Program-made: the position numbers and the translations under genes
In this document: positions 11,692 through 21,950 of the stretch, in pieces
Layout: each line of letters opens with the position of its first letter
Numbering within the stretch: position 1 is the first letter of the stretch
Notes under the pieces: generated by a model
Told to the model about the DNA's origin: nothing
The model's input: only the letters and a program-made list of their open reading frames with translations
Databases searched by the model: none
Assembly: GCA_001414345.1 (NCBI GenBank)
Contig: LLCB01000422.1
Location: forward strand, 1-52,860
Reading direction: 5' to 3'
DNA: 52,860 nucleotides
Source of the DNA: Hymenoscyphus infarciens
Lineage: Eukaryota > Ascomycota > Leotiomycetes > Helotiales > Helotiaceae

Positions 11692-13399
11692 CTAAAGTTT
11701 GCTTTGACGCTTCATTCCTTTTCCTCCAGTAAAAATCTCCCGCTCAGAGTTCGCCACACGCATTCGTCTTCTCACTTCCTCAAAAGTAAGAGGTGGAAGT
11801 TCGGAAACATTACCAAGCTCAACAACATCCTTACAATTCGGCATCTTAAAGCTCACCGCAAGCGAGTTCTCCATCTTTCCCTCAGCCAACTCCGCACATG
11901 CCTTTGCCCAATTATCATAACAATGCTTCGCCTGTGGAAAATTACTGACAATAACCATGAACTCGTGGAACATTCCATCATACTCGTTCCATTGAACTGT
12001 AACTCCACATTTTGCTGCTTGACTCGCAACGACTTTATTTCCATCGATATTTCGTTCTAGAGATCCACATGTGAACCACATTGGTGGGGCTCCGGTCCAA
12101 TCTTTTACTGCTGCTGGCGAGACAAGTTCGTGGTCTAGCATGGCGGCTGAGCAGTATAGGTGTTCTCGTGGTGGATTGGAAGGCCAGATATCGTCGGTTG
12201 GAAAACCTGGGAGGAGAGCAGGGTTTACACTTCCATAGATATCTAATGCGTCGGGGTTGTGCCATGAGGGCATCATGTCGCAGACATCTGCCCATGCACT
12301 GCATACTGCAAGTCCAGCTGGGAGAGGGAGTGATATCGGCCTTCCGTGGAAAAGAAGGGGTTGTTTTGAGGATTGCTTTCTGAGCTCCAGAAGAACCCTG
12401 GTTAGACCGAAACAGAGATTTCCACCTGCACTATCACCAGCCAGTATAATCTTGTTCGCTGGTACGGCAGTATGTGTTGATCCAGGTGGTGGATAAATAA
12501 GACTGGCATATGCCACCAAACCATCAAGAAGTGCACCTGGAAAGGGGCTCTGGGGTGACAATCGATATCGAATAGCAGCTACTCGAGCTTTTGTCTTACG
12601 GGCAAGACGGCATGTAGAGACTCTGTACTGGGCGGGACTGCTGAAGTAAAAGCCACCTCCGTGAAAGTACAAAATTGTGAAATCGACTTCGCATTCACTT
12701 TCCAGTTTCTTTTGCTTCTCCAATTCGGAAATTTGTGGTTCGGGTGTGTTGGCGGCGACTCCGGCACGGTTGCCTACAAATTCGAGCCCTACTTCACGCA
12801 ATGGCACCTGCTTTTGTTAGTAATTATGCGAAAGTTTTAGGGAAATTGTGTCATTATTCGTGAAGGTTGGGTTAATTGTCGGTCATTCTTCGAGACGTGT
12901 GAAGAATCAGGCACTGTCACCTAAACGTTCTGGTACAATTTCTTGGGAAGGAAGGAGCGACCGGGGGGGGGGGGGNTGGGGGGGGGGGGGGGGGCGGGGG
13001 GGGGGGGGTAGATCTCTCACTTACTTCTGATTTTGCTGCGATTGTTTGGTAGGGCTGTTTCAATTGGTCGCATACTCGAAATAGAGCTTCACGTAAGTCG
13101 TTCTCCTCCACTTGCGGTGCTGGAAAAGAGGTTCTACTGATCCAAATCGGTCCTCTTGCTGGTGGGTCGCGGGACGTCTCCTTTTGATGCTGTGAGATTG
13201 GCTTCCATGGTGTCACTAGAGTTCTCGCAGTCAGTATTAAGTGGAGTGTGGTTGAAAATGAAACAGAGGCACAAGTCCTCCAATCATCCTGATAGAGAAG
13301 AAATCTCTCAACTGCAAAGCACTTGCCTGGGTGGGAGATATATTTATTGCAAATTGCTTTCACGAGCTTCTGCTGTTCAGCAATTGTCGTTGGAGCCAT
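11692..13399 (-). CDS. Alpha/beta hydrolase fold-3 (HSL-family) esterase
   Basis: Serine hydrolase of the hormone-sensitive-lipase/arylacetamide-deacetylase type, expected to cleave small carboxylic esters; the substrate is unknown. Exons on the minus strand: 13399-13327, 13215-13025, 12807-11692, giving 459 residues. The oxyanion motif YFHGGGF is at about 136-142, the nucleophile elbow GDSAGG has Ser about 214, and the likely acid and base are D about 343 (ERNID) and H about 369 (DGMFHEF). N-terminal blocks WKPIS and PARGPIWIS also fit this fungal family. Intron 1 (13216-13326, 111 nt) starts with GCAAGT, a GC-AG intron; it is in frame, so retention would add 37 residues that look non-conserved. 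Intron 2 (12808-13024) holds a long C-run in the sense direction and an unresolved base at 12976. Start 13399 begins MAPTTIAEQQKLVKAI, typical for the family. Confidence 0.85.
12963..13008. repeat. Poly-G tract with an ambiguous base
   Basis: Runs of 13, 17 and 13 G are broken only by N-T at 12976-12977 and C at 12995. It lies inside the second intron of the hydrolase gene, where it is poly-C in the sense direction. The N marks a place where sequencing or assembly failed, so the length is unreliable. It has G-quadruplex potential on the plus strand. Confidence 0.95.
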
Positions 13400-13950
13400 G
13401 ATGAGTGTTCTGGCTTGTTGTGCGCCTAAAAGCACATCTATGTTGAAAAGAGTTTGTAGGGGGGGACAAGGGGGAAGACTCGTTTCGAAGAAATTTCAGG
13501 TATTAAATGCTTATTTTATCGGGCACGTTCACCGTTGAAGTCCTTGATGGTGGCATTTTCGACGAATGAGCTTAGCGAGTGAATCTCAAATATCTTTCGA
13601 GTAAGCTTGGACTTGGTGAATTTTATTCAGTCTTGCCCTCTAGCATATGATCTATTACCGAGTTAATTTATTTAGAAACAGTATTGGTGCAAGTGATAGT
13701 TTCGCTGGTCTCACACTTTCACACTCCATAGATTCTACCAGAGCACTAGGGTCAGCGATAACGACGGTGCTGGTTGATTTTCAATTTAAATTAATGACTA
13801 CATACATGGATGCTCTGCGACCCAAAGCTTTCAATGGTCCTCCAAATCTGAAGTTCATCCTGATGTTTTGTTTCAATTTTTCATTCCTCATTCTTTTGGC
13901 TCTTCTTGATGATCTCGAGAAACACATCCCAAGCCCCACACTTATTCCGA
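13400..13950. other. Short intergenic spacer between same-strand genes
   Basis: 551 bp between the hydrolase start and the end of the sacsin/BTB gene, both on the minus strand. It should contain the hydrolase promoter and the terminator of the upstream gene. I see no further gene and no distinctive repeat. Confidence 0.5.
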
Positions 13951-15702
13951 CTATTCCATAGGCGTAGCTCTTTCCACACTCTCTTTGTTCTTGTCGATGA
14001 AAGCAGAGCACATTTTGGTGACATCCTCTGCGTTTGCTTCCTCGGCTCGTTCCTTGACTCGGCGAACATTTTCAATGTTGATGAAAAGCTTTTGAGACTC
14101 AATAATCTTGTACTCAATGCGCTTTTTCAGATCATTATTGATCCAGTAGTCTGCTCCTTTGAGAAAATCAAGAAGCAAGTTCAACTTCTCATTCGTCGTA
14201 TCAAGATCCTCACCCTCGAGGGCTTGCATGCTGTTCCAGTCGACCTCCTCCCCATAAGCATCATTAACCATTGCAGACAAGGTATGAAAAGAGATAAACC
14301 CCAAGGGCTCTGTATCCTCGTCGAATCGAATATGGTCTTCAACTCGAAAACCGCCGCCAAATTGCGCCTTGCACTTTTTGAACGCCCCTGCTAGCACGAG
14401 ACGATGTGCATGGATTGTCTGTCCTTCGGTAGTATATGAGATGTCCAACATTTCCCCATTCTGTCTCATCTCTCTGAAATTGGCCGAAGGGTCGCGTCTA
14501 GAAGACAATTCTGGTGGTGCGAAATAAGGGTGTATGATCGATTTGCAACCCAAAGTCCGTAAGAGCTTGTCATATCTCATCAAGCTTGGTTTGACGGCTT
14601 GAGTACGTCCAGAATCGCAGGCGCTGAGTAAAACAAGATCCTCGATTGCCACCCAGCAAGTTTGAACATCAGCAAGCGCCGCTATCTCCCGGGGAGCCGA
14701 AGTAATGTTGAGCCATAGCTTTTTAGCCTGAAATTGGAAGGAGCCAATGTTCTTATCAATTTTGTTTTGGAGGTATTCGTAGGTTAAATGGAGATCAAGG
14801 AGGAAATTGTCAACTTGGTCCGACCGCAAGTTTGGTGCCATATATTTCAAGTGTTGGAGGTGTATCCATACCATTTCCAAAGCTGGCTCGCCTTTATTTG
14901 GTGAAGATTTGCAAAGCACTTCGTTGGTGGGCTCCGAAATAGCAAATGAGGTCTGACTCCAACAAACCCCAGCATGCCGGTACAAAACGATTTCGGAGAG
15001 AGACAATAACGGATGACTTGCTCCATTGTGTCCCATTTTGTTGCGCCTATGCGATGGTTCTTGAGGAAATATCTGACGCGACTTGAAGACCTTTACATTT
15101 GCTATGAGGGCCCAGTCGGAAGGAGAAAACTTGTAAGTGGCTGAACTTGGGCTTGTCAATGGAGCGAGAACTACGTCTGCGTCGCGCCAGAGATGCGTAT
15201 CCGTAGTGGAAGTAGTGGAAAGGAGGCGCTGGCTCATGGCTTTTATGCACTCTCTGTAATCTTGTGGCTCAAATACGCCATCTTTGCGATGACGGAGACC
15301 AACCTGGAAGAAGGCGGAGCGCAAATGTTGTACATCTTGGTGTATAAATTTGTCAGAGCCAGTGTTTCGAAATGCCGATACGAAGACTTCGTTCTCATGA
15401 TCATACATGTGTCTTGGCTCATGAAGAATTCGCTTTTCGTCGGGCGCTGTCAGTCCAGTGGATAAGGCACTTCGGATCTTTTCAGAATACTTTTTGCCCT
15501 CCCAGCATAATGGCAATGCGACGGACAGAAAATTCCTATACTTTTTCCAGTAGATGTCTGTGCCCAAATGGGGAATCGGCAATACGTAATCAGCAATCAA
15601 ATCCTCGGTTAGGATTTCCTCGACCTCTAGTGCGTGCAGAAGGTGCTTGTATTTTCGATCTTGTACCACACTTGGCATCAGAAATAGAGTAGAGTCTTTC
15701 AT
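13951..15702 (-). CDS. C-terminal sacsin-repeat segment plus BTB/POZ domain
   Basis: Open frame of 583 codons starting at an ATG that touches the TGA ending the sacsin-like frame (TGAATG, 15705-15700). It is in the same frame as the exon upstream, so it is most simply the last part of one sacsin-like gene cut by a stop codon. Residues 1 to about 400 continue sacsin-repeat sequence (FLMPSVVQDRK, ADYVLPIPHLG, FQAKKLWLNI). From about residue 405 a BTB/POZ fold is recognisable (GEMLDISYTTEGQTIHAHRL, then KCKAQF and a LLDFLKGADYW helix), followed by a charged helical tail ending in ERATPME. BTB domains dimerise and recruit Cullin-3 ligases, which would fit a chaperone-linked quality-control role, but that is inference. 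Made alone, the product would lack both ATPase modules. Confidence 0.75.
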   Translation of the reverse strand: MKDSTLFLMPSVVQDRKYKHLLHALEVEEILTEDLIADYVLPIPHLGTDIYWKKYRNFLSVALPLCWEGKKYSEKIRSALSTGLTAPDEKRILHEPRHMYDHENEVFVSAFRNTGSDKFIHQDVQHLRSAFFQVGLRHRKDGVFEPQDYRECIKAMSQRLLSTTSTTDTHLWRDADVVLAPLTSPSSATYKFSPSDWALIANVKVFKSRQIFPQEPSHRRNKMGHNGASHPLLSLSEIVLYRHAGVCWSQTSFAISEPTNEVLCKSSPNKGEPALEMVWIHLQHLKYMAPNLRSDQVDNFLLDLHLTYEYLQNKIDKNIGSFQFQAKKLWLNITSAPREIAALADVQTCWVAIEDLVLLSACDSGRTQAVKPSLMRYDKLLRTLGCKSIIHPYFAPPELSSRRDPSANFREMRQNGEMLDISYTTEGQTIHAHRLVLAGAFKKCKAQFGGGFRVEDHIRFDEDTEPLGFISFHTLSAMVNDAYGEEVDWNSMQALEGEDLDTTNEKLNLLLDFLKGADYWINNDLKKRIEYKIIESQKLFINIENVRRVKERAEEANAEDVTKMCSAFIDKNKESVERATPME

Positions 15703-18700
15703 TCAAGGAACGAGAAGATTGGGTTTTTTGGCTTTCAAGGCGGTTGTAGCGAGCAACAGATTACTGTCATCCCAGTTTTTCCAAAAAGGGACTGATCTTA
15801 AGTCTGCAATATACTCGAATACGTCAGATTTTTCAGAGGTGCAGTGATTAGCGATCAAGTCGCGGAGTAACTGAAATTTAGTTAGCTTGGTCTTTTGGGA
15901 AAGTCATAGTTGCGGGCCATTACCTTTAATTCATCATTGCCAAGATAAGAAGCCAAAAAGCTTCCCATATCCCCAAACGAAGATTGTGCTGCAAGCAAAC
16001 GAATAGATCTGAGCAGACGCAAAATAGATGGCTCCTGCGACAATGTCATCTCGCTCTTCTTTAGTTGAGTTGTCATTACCAGTTGATCAAACAGGAAAAG
16101 GCCTGGAATGAGACTGAGCAATTCGAGGTGCTTGGGTTCTGAAGGCTGAACAATCGCGGGAAGTTCGTCAAGCTCAGAGCATAGTTTGTACTCCCCAACC
16201 CCATCGCGAGTTGACTTGAAAACAGGACCAAGAATGTTCATGTTGATATCATCAGCCGAGGAAGCCTTTAAGGTCTTTTTATTCCAGTAAAGCCAAAAGC
16301 GAATGAGCCATTTGTCTGTGTCTTGATCGATCGTCTTGGGCACATCTCTCTTCTCCAGAAGCTTTCCAATATCCTGAATCTCGATCTTTGCAATATTGAA
16401 AGTCTCGCTTTTTAGTAAATCAACGAAGAGCTTCTGCATTGATGGGAGAACAAAGGAATTGGAGGAAAACGCGAACAGTTCCGCTTCCTCTTCAGAGGTC
16501 ATGAAGTACTGGGTAATTCCTTCCGAATTTCGCAAAGCTAGTTGGGCAAACGTGCCATCTGCAAGGGGCAATATATGGCAACCGTGCAACTGTTGAAACT
16601 GGGTGTCCACAGTTGGAACCACTAAGCGTAATAAAACCTCCAGCGCGCGATCCTTCAAGTCGCCGTGGATTTTCTTTGCTATAGGCTCCGATTTGAGTAT
16701 GGTCCGCAAGAAACTACCAGAAACGGTTTGAATTTCCAGTCCTTTGAGTAGTTCTGAAACATGTTCTGGGACATCTTTAACCAAGTTTTGGTCAAGAGAT
16801 AGAAGTAAGGGGGCGATCGCTGCTGAGTCGCTCTTTGGCAAGAAATCGAAGACAGCCTTTTCAAGGAGGAAAAGCTTGGGCGGCTTTTGACGGCCGATTA
16901 CCGGGGCAATGTCAGATTTTGGGAACAAATTTCTCGAGCACGAAGGAACCTTCTTCCAGAAATTAGTAGAAACCAATTCGGAGCAGGTCTTCTTTACCAA
17001 CTCCTGCCGGGGCCAAAATTGGAAGACATTGTGGCGAACCCGACGAGCTAGGTCCTCCAAAAATGCCAAGTATAAATCAGGCAAAGATTCCCGGAGTAGA
17101 TAATTGTTCCATTGTGAGTCCGCAACCTCTTGAGTGTCTTCCCCGAATAAATTCAAGTTTATGGACTTTCGGTCACCAGTCAGCGCAAATGTTGCGTGGA
17201 TATGCACCGGCAAATTAGAAACCGTTGGCAGTTGCAAATGGCTGAAAATCCGTGGTCTGGGGATGCTCGGAGGTGTCGCATGAGAAAGCGAACGATCAGT
17301 GGTCGAAGTCGAAAGCAAGCAGGCAATGCCACATTCAACAAGTTTCATTAATCTTCTCTTCATCGGATTGAAGGAGAGATGCTTTGTACTCTCCTGGATA
17401 TCCTCAATTGCAACCAGCCACTTGTCTTTGCCAGAATAATGATGTCCTGAGGAGAATTTTCTAGAGTAAGAACATAATTCGATTTTGGCAAATTCGTCCG
17501 CAGAATCTTCGTCCCGTGGAAGCTTGTTGACCGACCATTGATTATTGTCATCGCCATAAACCTTGAACTCAATTTCTTGAATATTCTTGAGGAACAATAA
17601 AGATATTCGGGCCTCGGTGAAATAATGGTTTAGCTTTTCTGACACCACTTTCGCAGTGACAGTTGCATCCTCAGTTGTGGGCGTAAGGCTGGATTTGCCT
17701 TGTCGCAAAGGAAATCGAAATATTGTTCCAGGGTAGTATTCGAGATTTCTATCATAACCCCAAAGTCCGTGAAATGGCGCAAGTTGGTTGGGGAGATCTT
17801 TGGCATTGGACAGTTGCAGCTGGACTCCTGCCATACGTTCTGCAGAAAAGTCTTTTTCTGGCAAGCACTGTCGTTGAGGGCTAAAATCTCACGTCAGCCA
17901 CGTTTGGTTACTCTGAATTGGTTGACATACTCAAGAATGAGAAAATATTTTCCAGAGATAACCATGGGAACATCTGCCCAGTGGTACATTGTCTGTGATC
18001 CTCTGCCAAATCGACCAATGGTGGTACGATCTTGTCCTTTACTACCCTCTCCAACATTCTGGAAACCTTTCAGATCTTGCTCCTTAAAAACTAGACACAT
18101 GTCAGAATATTATACAAACTGGATTGTTGGTTTGATTATTACCTCCATCATTGTGTACAAGTAATGCGGGACCTTGATACTTTTTGAGCTCATCTGTTAC
18201 AAGATTTCCAGTAGCATGCGTCCTATTATCAAGCAGCCAGCTGATCTTTGTAGCGGAGTTCGTGTCATCGGCACTATAACATTTAGGGTTAGCCCGGCCC
18301 CCCTTTTCTCGTATACCTACACCAGCATTTTTCAACACCGTCTCGTAATATCATTCGGGAAACCTTAAAACAAATATCCAATGTGGTTTTAAATTCTTCC
18401 AACTTTCTCGAATAATATCAACACTTGTTGAGTAATGTTTGGGTTAACGAGAACGACCAAAACTCTATGAAGAATCAACAATCGGAATGTACTCACTTTG
18501 CTAGATATTCTCTGAAGGTGCTGTCAATGGAATATCGCTCTAGGGTATCGGCAATACGTGCCGTCGTTTCTTCATGTTGATCAAACTCTTTACAGTTGAG
18601 CATTCTCCTCCTAGCCCATCTACTAAGTGGCTGGATGTGGAGCAACTCAGCAGTTGAAGATGGAATCGACGGGTGGGTAAGTTCAGGGGGGTCCGTCGCC

Positions 18701-21700
18701 GGAATCTTTGGCAGATCCTTGTAGATAATGTCTTCAATAGCGCAAAGATAGCGAGCAGTGTTTGGAACCTTGAGCTTACGAATGGACTCCCACGTCAGTG
18801 GTAACTGACTGGCTAGTCTCAAGACCTCAACGGCAATTTCCAAATCGCTCTCGCTCAGGGGTCTCGTGAGTTGTCCGTATTTCACTTGCAAGTTGTCCAG
18901 CAGGGAAATGAGATCGTCTGCCGTCGGACCTTCACGAATATCGAGTCGCTCCAAAAGTGCCTGATGGTCGTTCCAAAACCTAATCTCTACATTTGCATAG
19001 TAGGGTCCAAGAGATGCACAACTGGGGCTTTGAGCTTTTGGAGGCGAAAAGGCGTTTTCCGGAAGCACAAATGACTGGCTGCTAGTATAAACAAACGGGA
19101 TGCTTTTTAGGCCGCCATGGTTCGAAAGAAATTGGTTATCGACGCGGGATATGTATTCGAGAACCGCATCAACGATATTTCGGTCGCTCTTTCCCACCCC
19201 GTGCTTAAGCTGGGAAAGAAGCACATCACGTGAAATGGGTTCATCCCAACCGAGAAGAGCAACCCAATCCGATGCAGGGGTATTCTCATATATGGACATT
19301 TGGGAACCAACAAGTACTCGATCGCGATATCCGCGGCATTGATTTGGTGGCTTGGGTGTCGTGATACTGTTTCCCCGGATCGGAATCCAAGGCAACGTAC
19401 GAAGTTCAGAGCTCGAGCCAGATTGGGATGAGAAATCGATGCCACCTAGAGAAGTCCCAAGGAGCTTCACAATTTTTTGCTGCAAAGCTGGAAGTGGTAG
19501 TTGGAGCTGTTCCCAATTGGCGTAGTAACGAATCCGTGAGTATAACAGGTCCTGGTCCAATTTGGTCTTCAACCCGCATTTCCGCAATTCGGCAGAAAAT
19601 CGTTGAAAGATCGCTCTTTGTGGTAGTACCTCCTCTTGACCAAAGAAAAGATTCACGAGCTCTTGGTTCGTCGGATCAATCAATTGTGCTGCGGAAGCGA
19701 ACTTGGATGTCTCCTCTCCACTAGTGTTGATCACAGGAACTAGGGGGATATTTCGAAGTGTTGCTCTTGTATGAGCACTCAGCCTGGAGAACTGAGTCAA
19801 CACAAAATTTGCGAGTTGAATCGAATGATCTTTGCTCCATTCAATCTCTCCTGCCTCACTCCATTTGGGTATGATCTTCTGTTCAACAATTTGGTGTGCT
19901 CCATAACAGCCGAACAGGGTTTGAATGCTGGATGTCAATCGACTGGGAGCAAAAACGATTTGTCCTACCGCAGTGTAAATTGCGTCCTGCAATTGAACGT
20001 TTGTTGTCTCGGCCGTCATCAAGCAATTGGTTTCTGATACATATCCGTCTTTTGTTGGCCAAACGCGCAATTTCTCTTTCCGAATAACCTCCACCACGTC
20101 TGCCAAAGTATTGAGAGATAGCGGATCAATCGATTTGCGCGGCCAGACGTTGAATATATCGATGGTGGGTTGACTACTAGCCAGAGACCCGAGAAGCTTT
20201 GCCCAGGTAATAGGAATCGAATATCGCAACAACCATTCATTCCATTCCGCGGGTTTTTTGTCCTGTATCGTCTTATCTGCTAGCGTGAGAAGTCTTGCGC
20301 GGTCGGGGGCGAGACTGAAAAGACTATGGATATAAACAGGTTGATCGATCGAGATAGGCAACGGTAAAACGGTGAATAAGGAGCCCTTGAGTTCGGTGGG
20401 GCAATCAATCTGGAATTTTATTAGCACAAGATTCGTAGATGCAAGAGGTTTGATCGTTACTTCCGGCACCTACTCCACCAAATATTATTCGAAACCATTT
20501 AGAACAACCGAGTTTATTATCCGAGGTAGTTTAGGAGAATCGAGAAACTCAAGTTCTAATTCTCCTAAACTTTCTTGAACAATACCTTCAAATCTTCTAG
20601 ACTAGTTCGTACAATCAAGTAAAGCAGGTGCCGGAAAGTAAGGCTCAATTCCCTTAAGATTGTGGCGGGTGGGGTGGCAAACCGGTGAAGCAACCGCAAC
20701 CCATGGCACTAATCTCTCCCCGTCTGCCCATTCTTGCATCTTGGTGCTCATTAAATCTCCTCTGATGCTATGATAAACTTGGAATTTCGTGTGTTGTATG
20801 GTTTTCGATTTCCCCTCACCGCGTGTCAAGGCAAGACCGATTCCAAAAGAATGGTCGAACGATAAACTTGAGTTCTTTAAATTCATCTTGACAGCGTTGT
20901 TGACTTTCAATTTATCCCTATCCGTAATCAGTTTATATTCGTTCCAACCACTCCAAGAATTTCAAAGTGAGACCAGAAGTAGCACTTACTTGCGAACAGT
21001 GTCTGCATCGAGGACAGAGATTTCGATGAAAAGACCAGCTGTGGACTCAATAGTTATTTTGTCTACATTTTTCATGAAGAGCAGTCCGTTTTTGCCAAAC
21101 TCGTCCGCGAAGTTTTCCAAGACCTCTCGCAGATCCTCAATATTTGTTACTTTGTCAGATATTCCACTGCGGGAGGCATGTTCTTTGGTGCGCAAAGGAA
21201 GGCGGATGATCGTGCCTGGAAAGAATGTATCCGATATTGGCATAAGGCATTGAAAAGCCGCCATGTGGTTTTTCATACCAGGGTCATCAACCCCTTCGAC
21301 AAAGTTGAAACGCGGTCCCCCATCCGACCATTCTTGATGGGGATCCAATATTGTGAACTGGTCACCAGACAAAATGGAAGGCGAGTCCGTGTAGTTGTAA
21401 ACCTACAAGATCAGCAAAACGAAGCTTCGTCAAAAGAAACACCCACAGTGTTGAACCCTCGTCCAAATTTACCTGTGGTTGAACCGTCTTTGTACTTGAG
21501 AGATTCCCCAAGCTGAGAAAGGCTTTCAAAATCCTTTGGGGTAAACAGCGCATTATTGTAAGCAAGCAAGGCAGGCCCTTGAAATTTCTCAAGGCAGGGA
21601 TCTTGCAGAGGCGTGATTGGGTATGTGTCCTCGTCCAAGAAAAACGTCTGTTGATGTTCAGCTTCAAATCTCGAGTTTTGACATGGGCGGGAGGCACATA

Positions 21701-21950
21701 CTACTTTGCTTGCTCCGGCGTCGTCGGCATTTTGTAATACGATACGGATCTCAGTACTCGTGCTTTGGTGTGGGAATTACAGATATGTACTTACGTTCTC
21801 TGCGGTGAGAACATTAGCAGTAGCGCGATTTGGGTGATTGGAAACTGACCTAAGGACTCCACCACCAGCAGGATAGTCGCGACAAATGTTCTTCAGGGTG
21901 ACTGTTAGGCGCTGGCGCTGCGCATTGGACGCTATGGCCTTGACGACCAT
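15703..21950 (-). CDS. Sacsin-like protein, two Hsp90-type ATPase/SRR modules, ends at in-frame TGA
   Basis: Exons: 21950-21850, 21799-21795, 21739-21702, 21647-21447, 21402-20990, 20917-20683, 20409-18497, 18406-18323, 18273-18143, 18090-17931, 17880-15924, 15870-15703. Phases agree through 1801 residues up to TGA 15705-15703; reading on would give about 2385. Module 1 has LRELLQNADDAGASKV, FQGPALLAYNNA and GKFGRGFN, the N-, G1- and G2-type boxes of the sacsin Hsp90-like ATPase, then FTVLPLPI. Module 2 has CCADDTNSATKISWLLD, YQGPALLVHNDG, GRFGRGSQTMYH and ILDPQ, but the usual Mg-binding Asn of its N-box is not evident. Two junctions are weak: the second intron (21794-21740) needs a CG acceptor, and the 20682/20410 intron uses a GTTTGC donor and may be drawn differently. 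Sacsin-type proteins are giant co-chaperones; the role in fungi is unknown. It could be a recently damaged gene. Confidence 0.78.
20529..20570. repeat. 12-bp perfect inverted repeat within a sacsin-gene intron
   Basis: gtttaggagaat at 20529-20540 pairs exactly with attctcctaaac at 20559-20570 around an 18-nt loop. It lies in the long (about 270 nt) intron predicted at 20410-20682. Just upstream is ttattatccgag (20514-20525), a 12-mer that recurs at 28887-28898 in another gene's intron. Confidence 0.8.

Noticed and set aside
15703..15705. Selenocysteine reading of the TGA
   Set aside because: Filamentous ascomycetes lack selenoprotein machinery and the site shows no redox motif; nonsense mutation, gene split or RNA editing is more reasonable.
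18351..18353. In-frame TGA as a second nonsense mutation in the sacsin-like gene
   Set aside because: A fully phase-consistent splice path (18497 to 18406, 18323 to 18273) uses another frame without this TGA, so it is not needed as a lesion. The competing frame is still noted as a finding.
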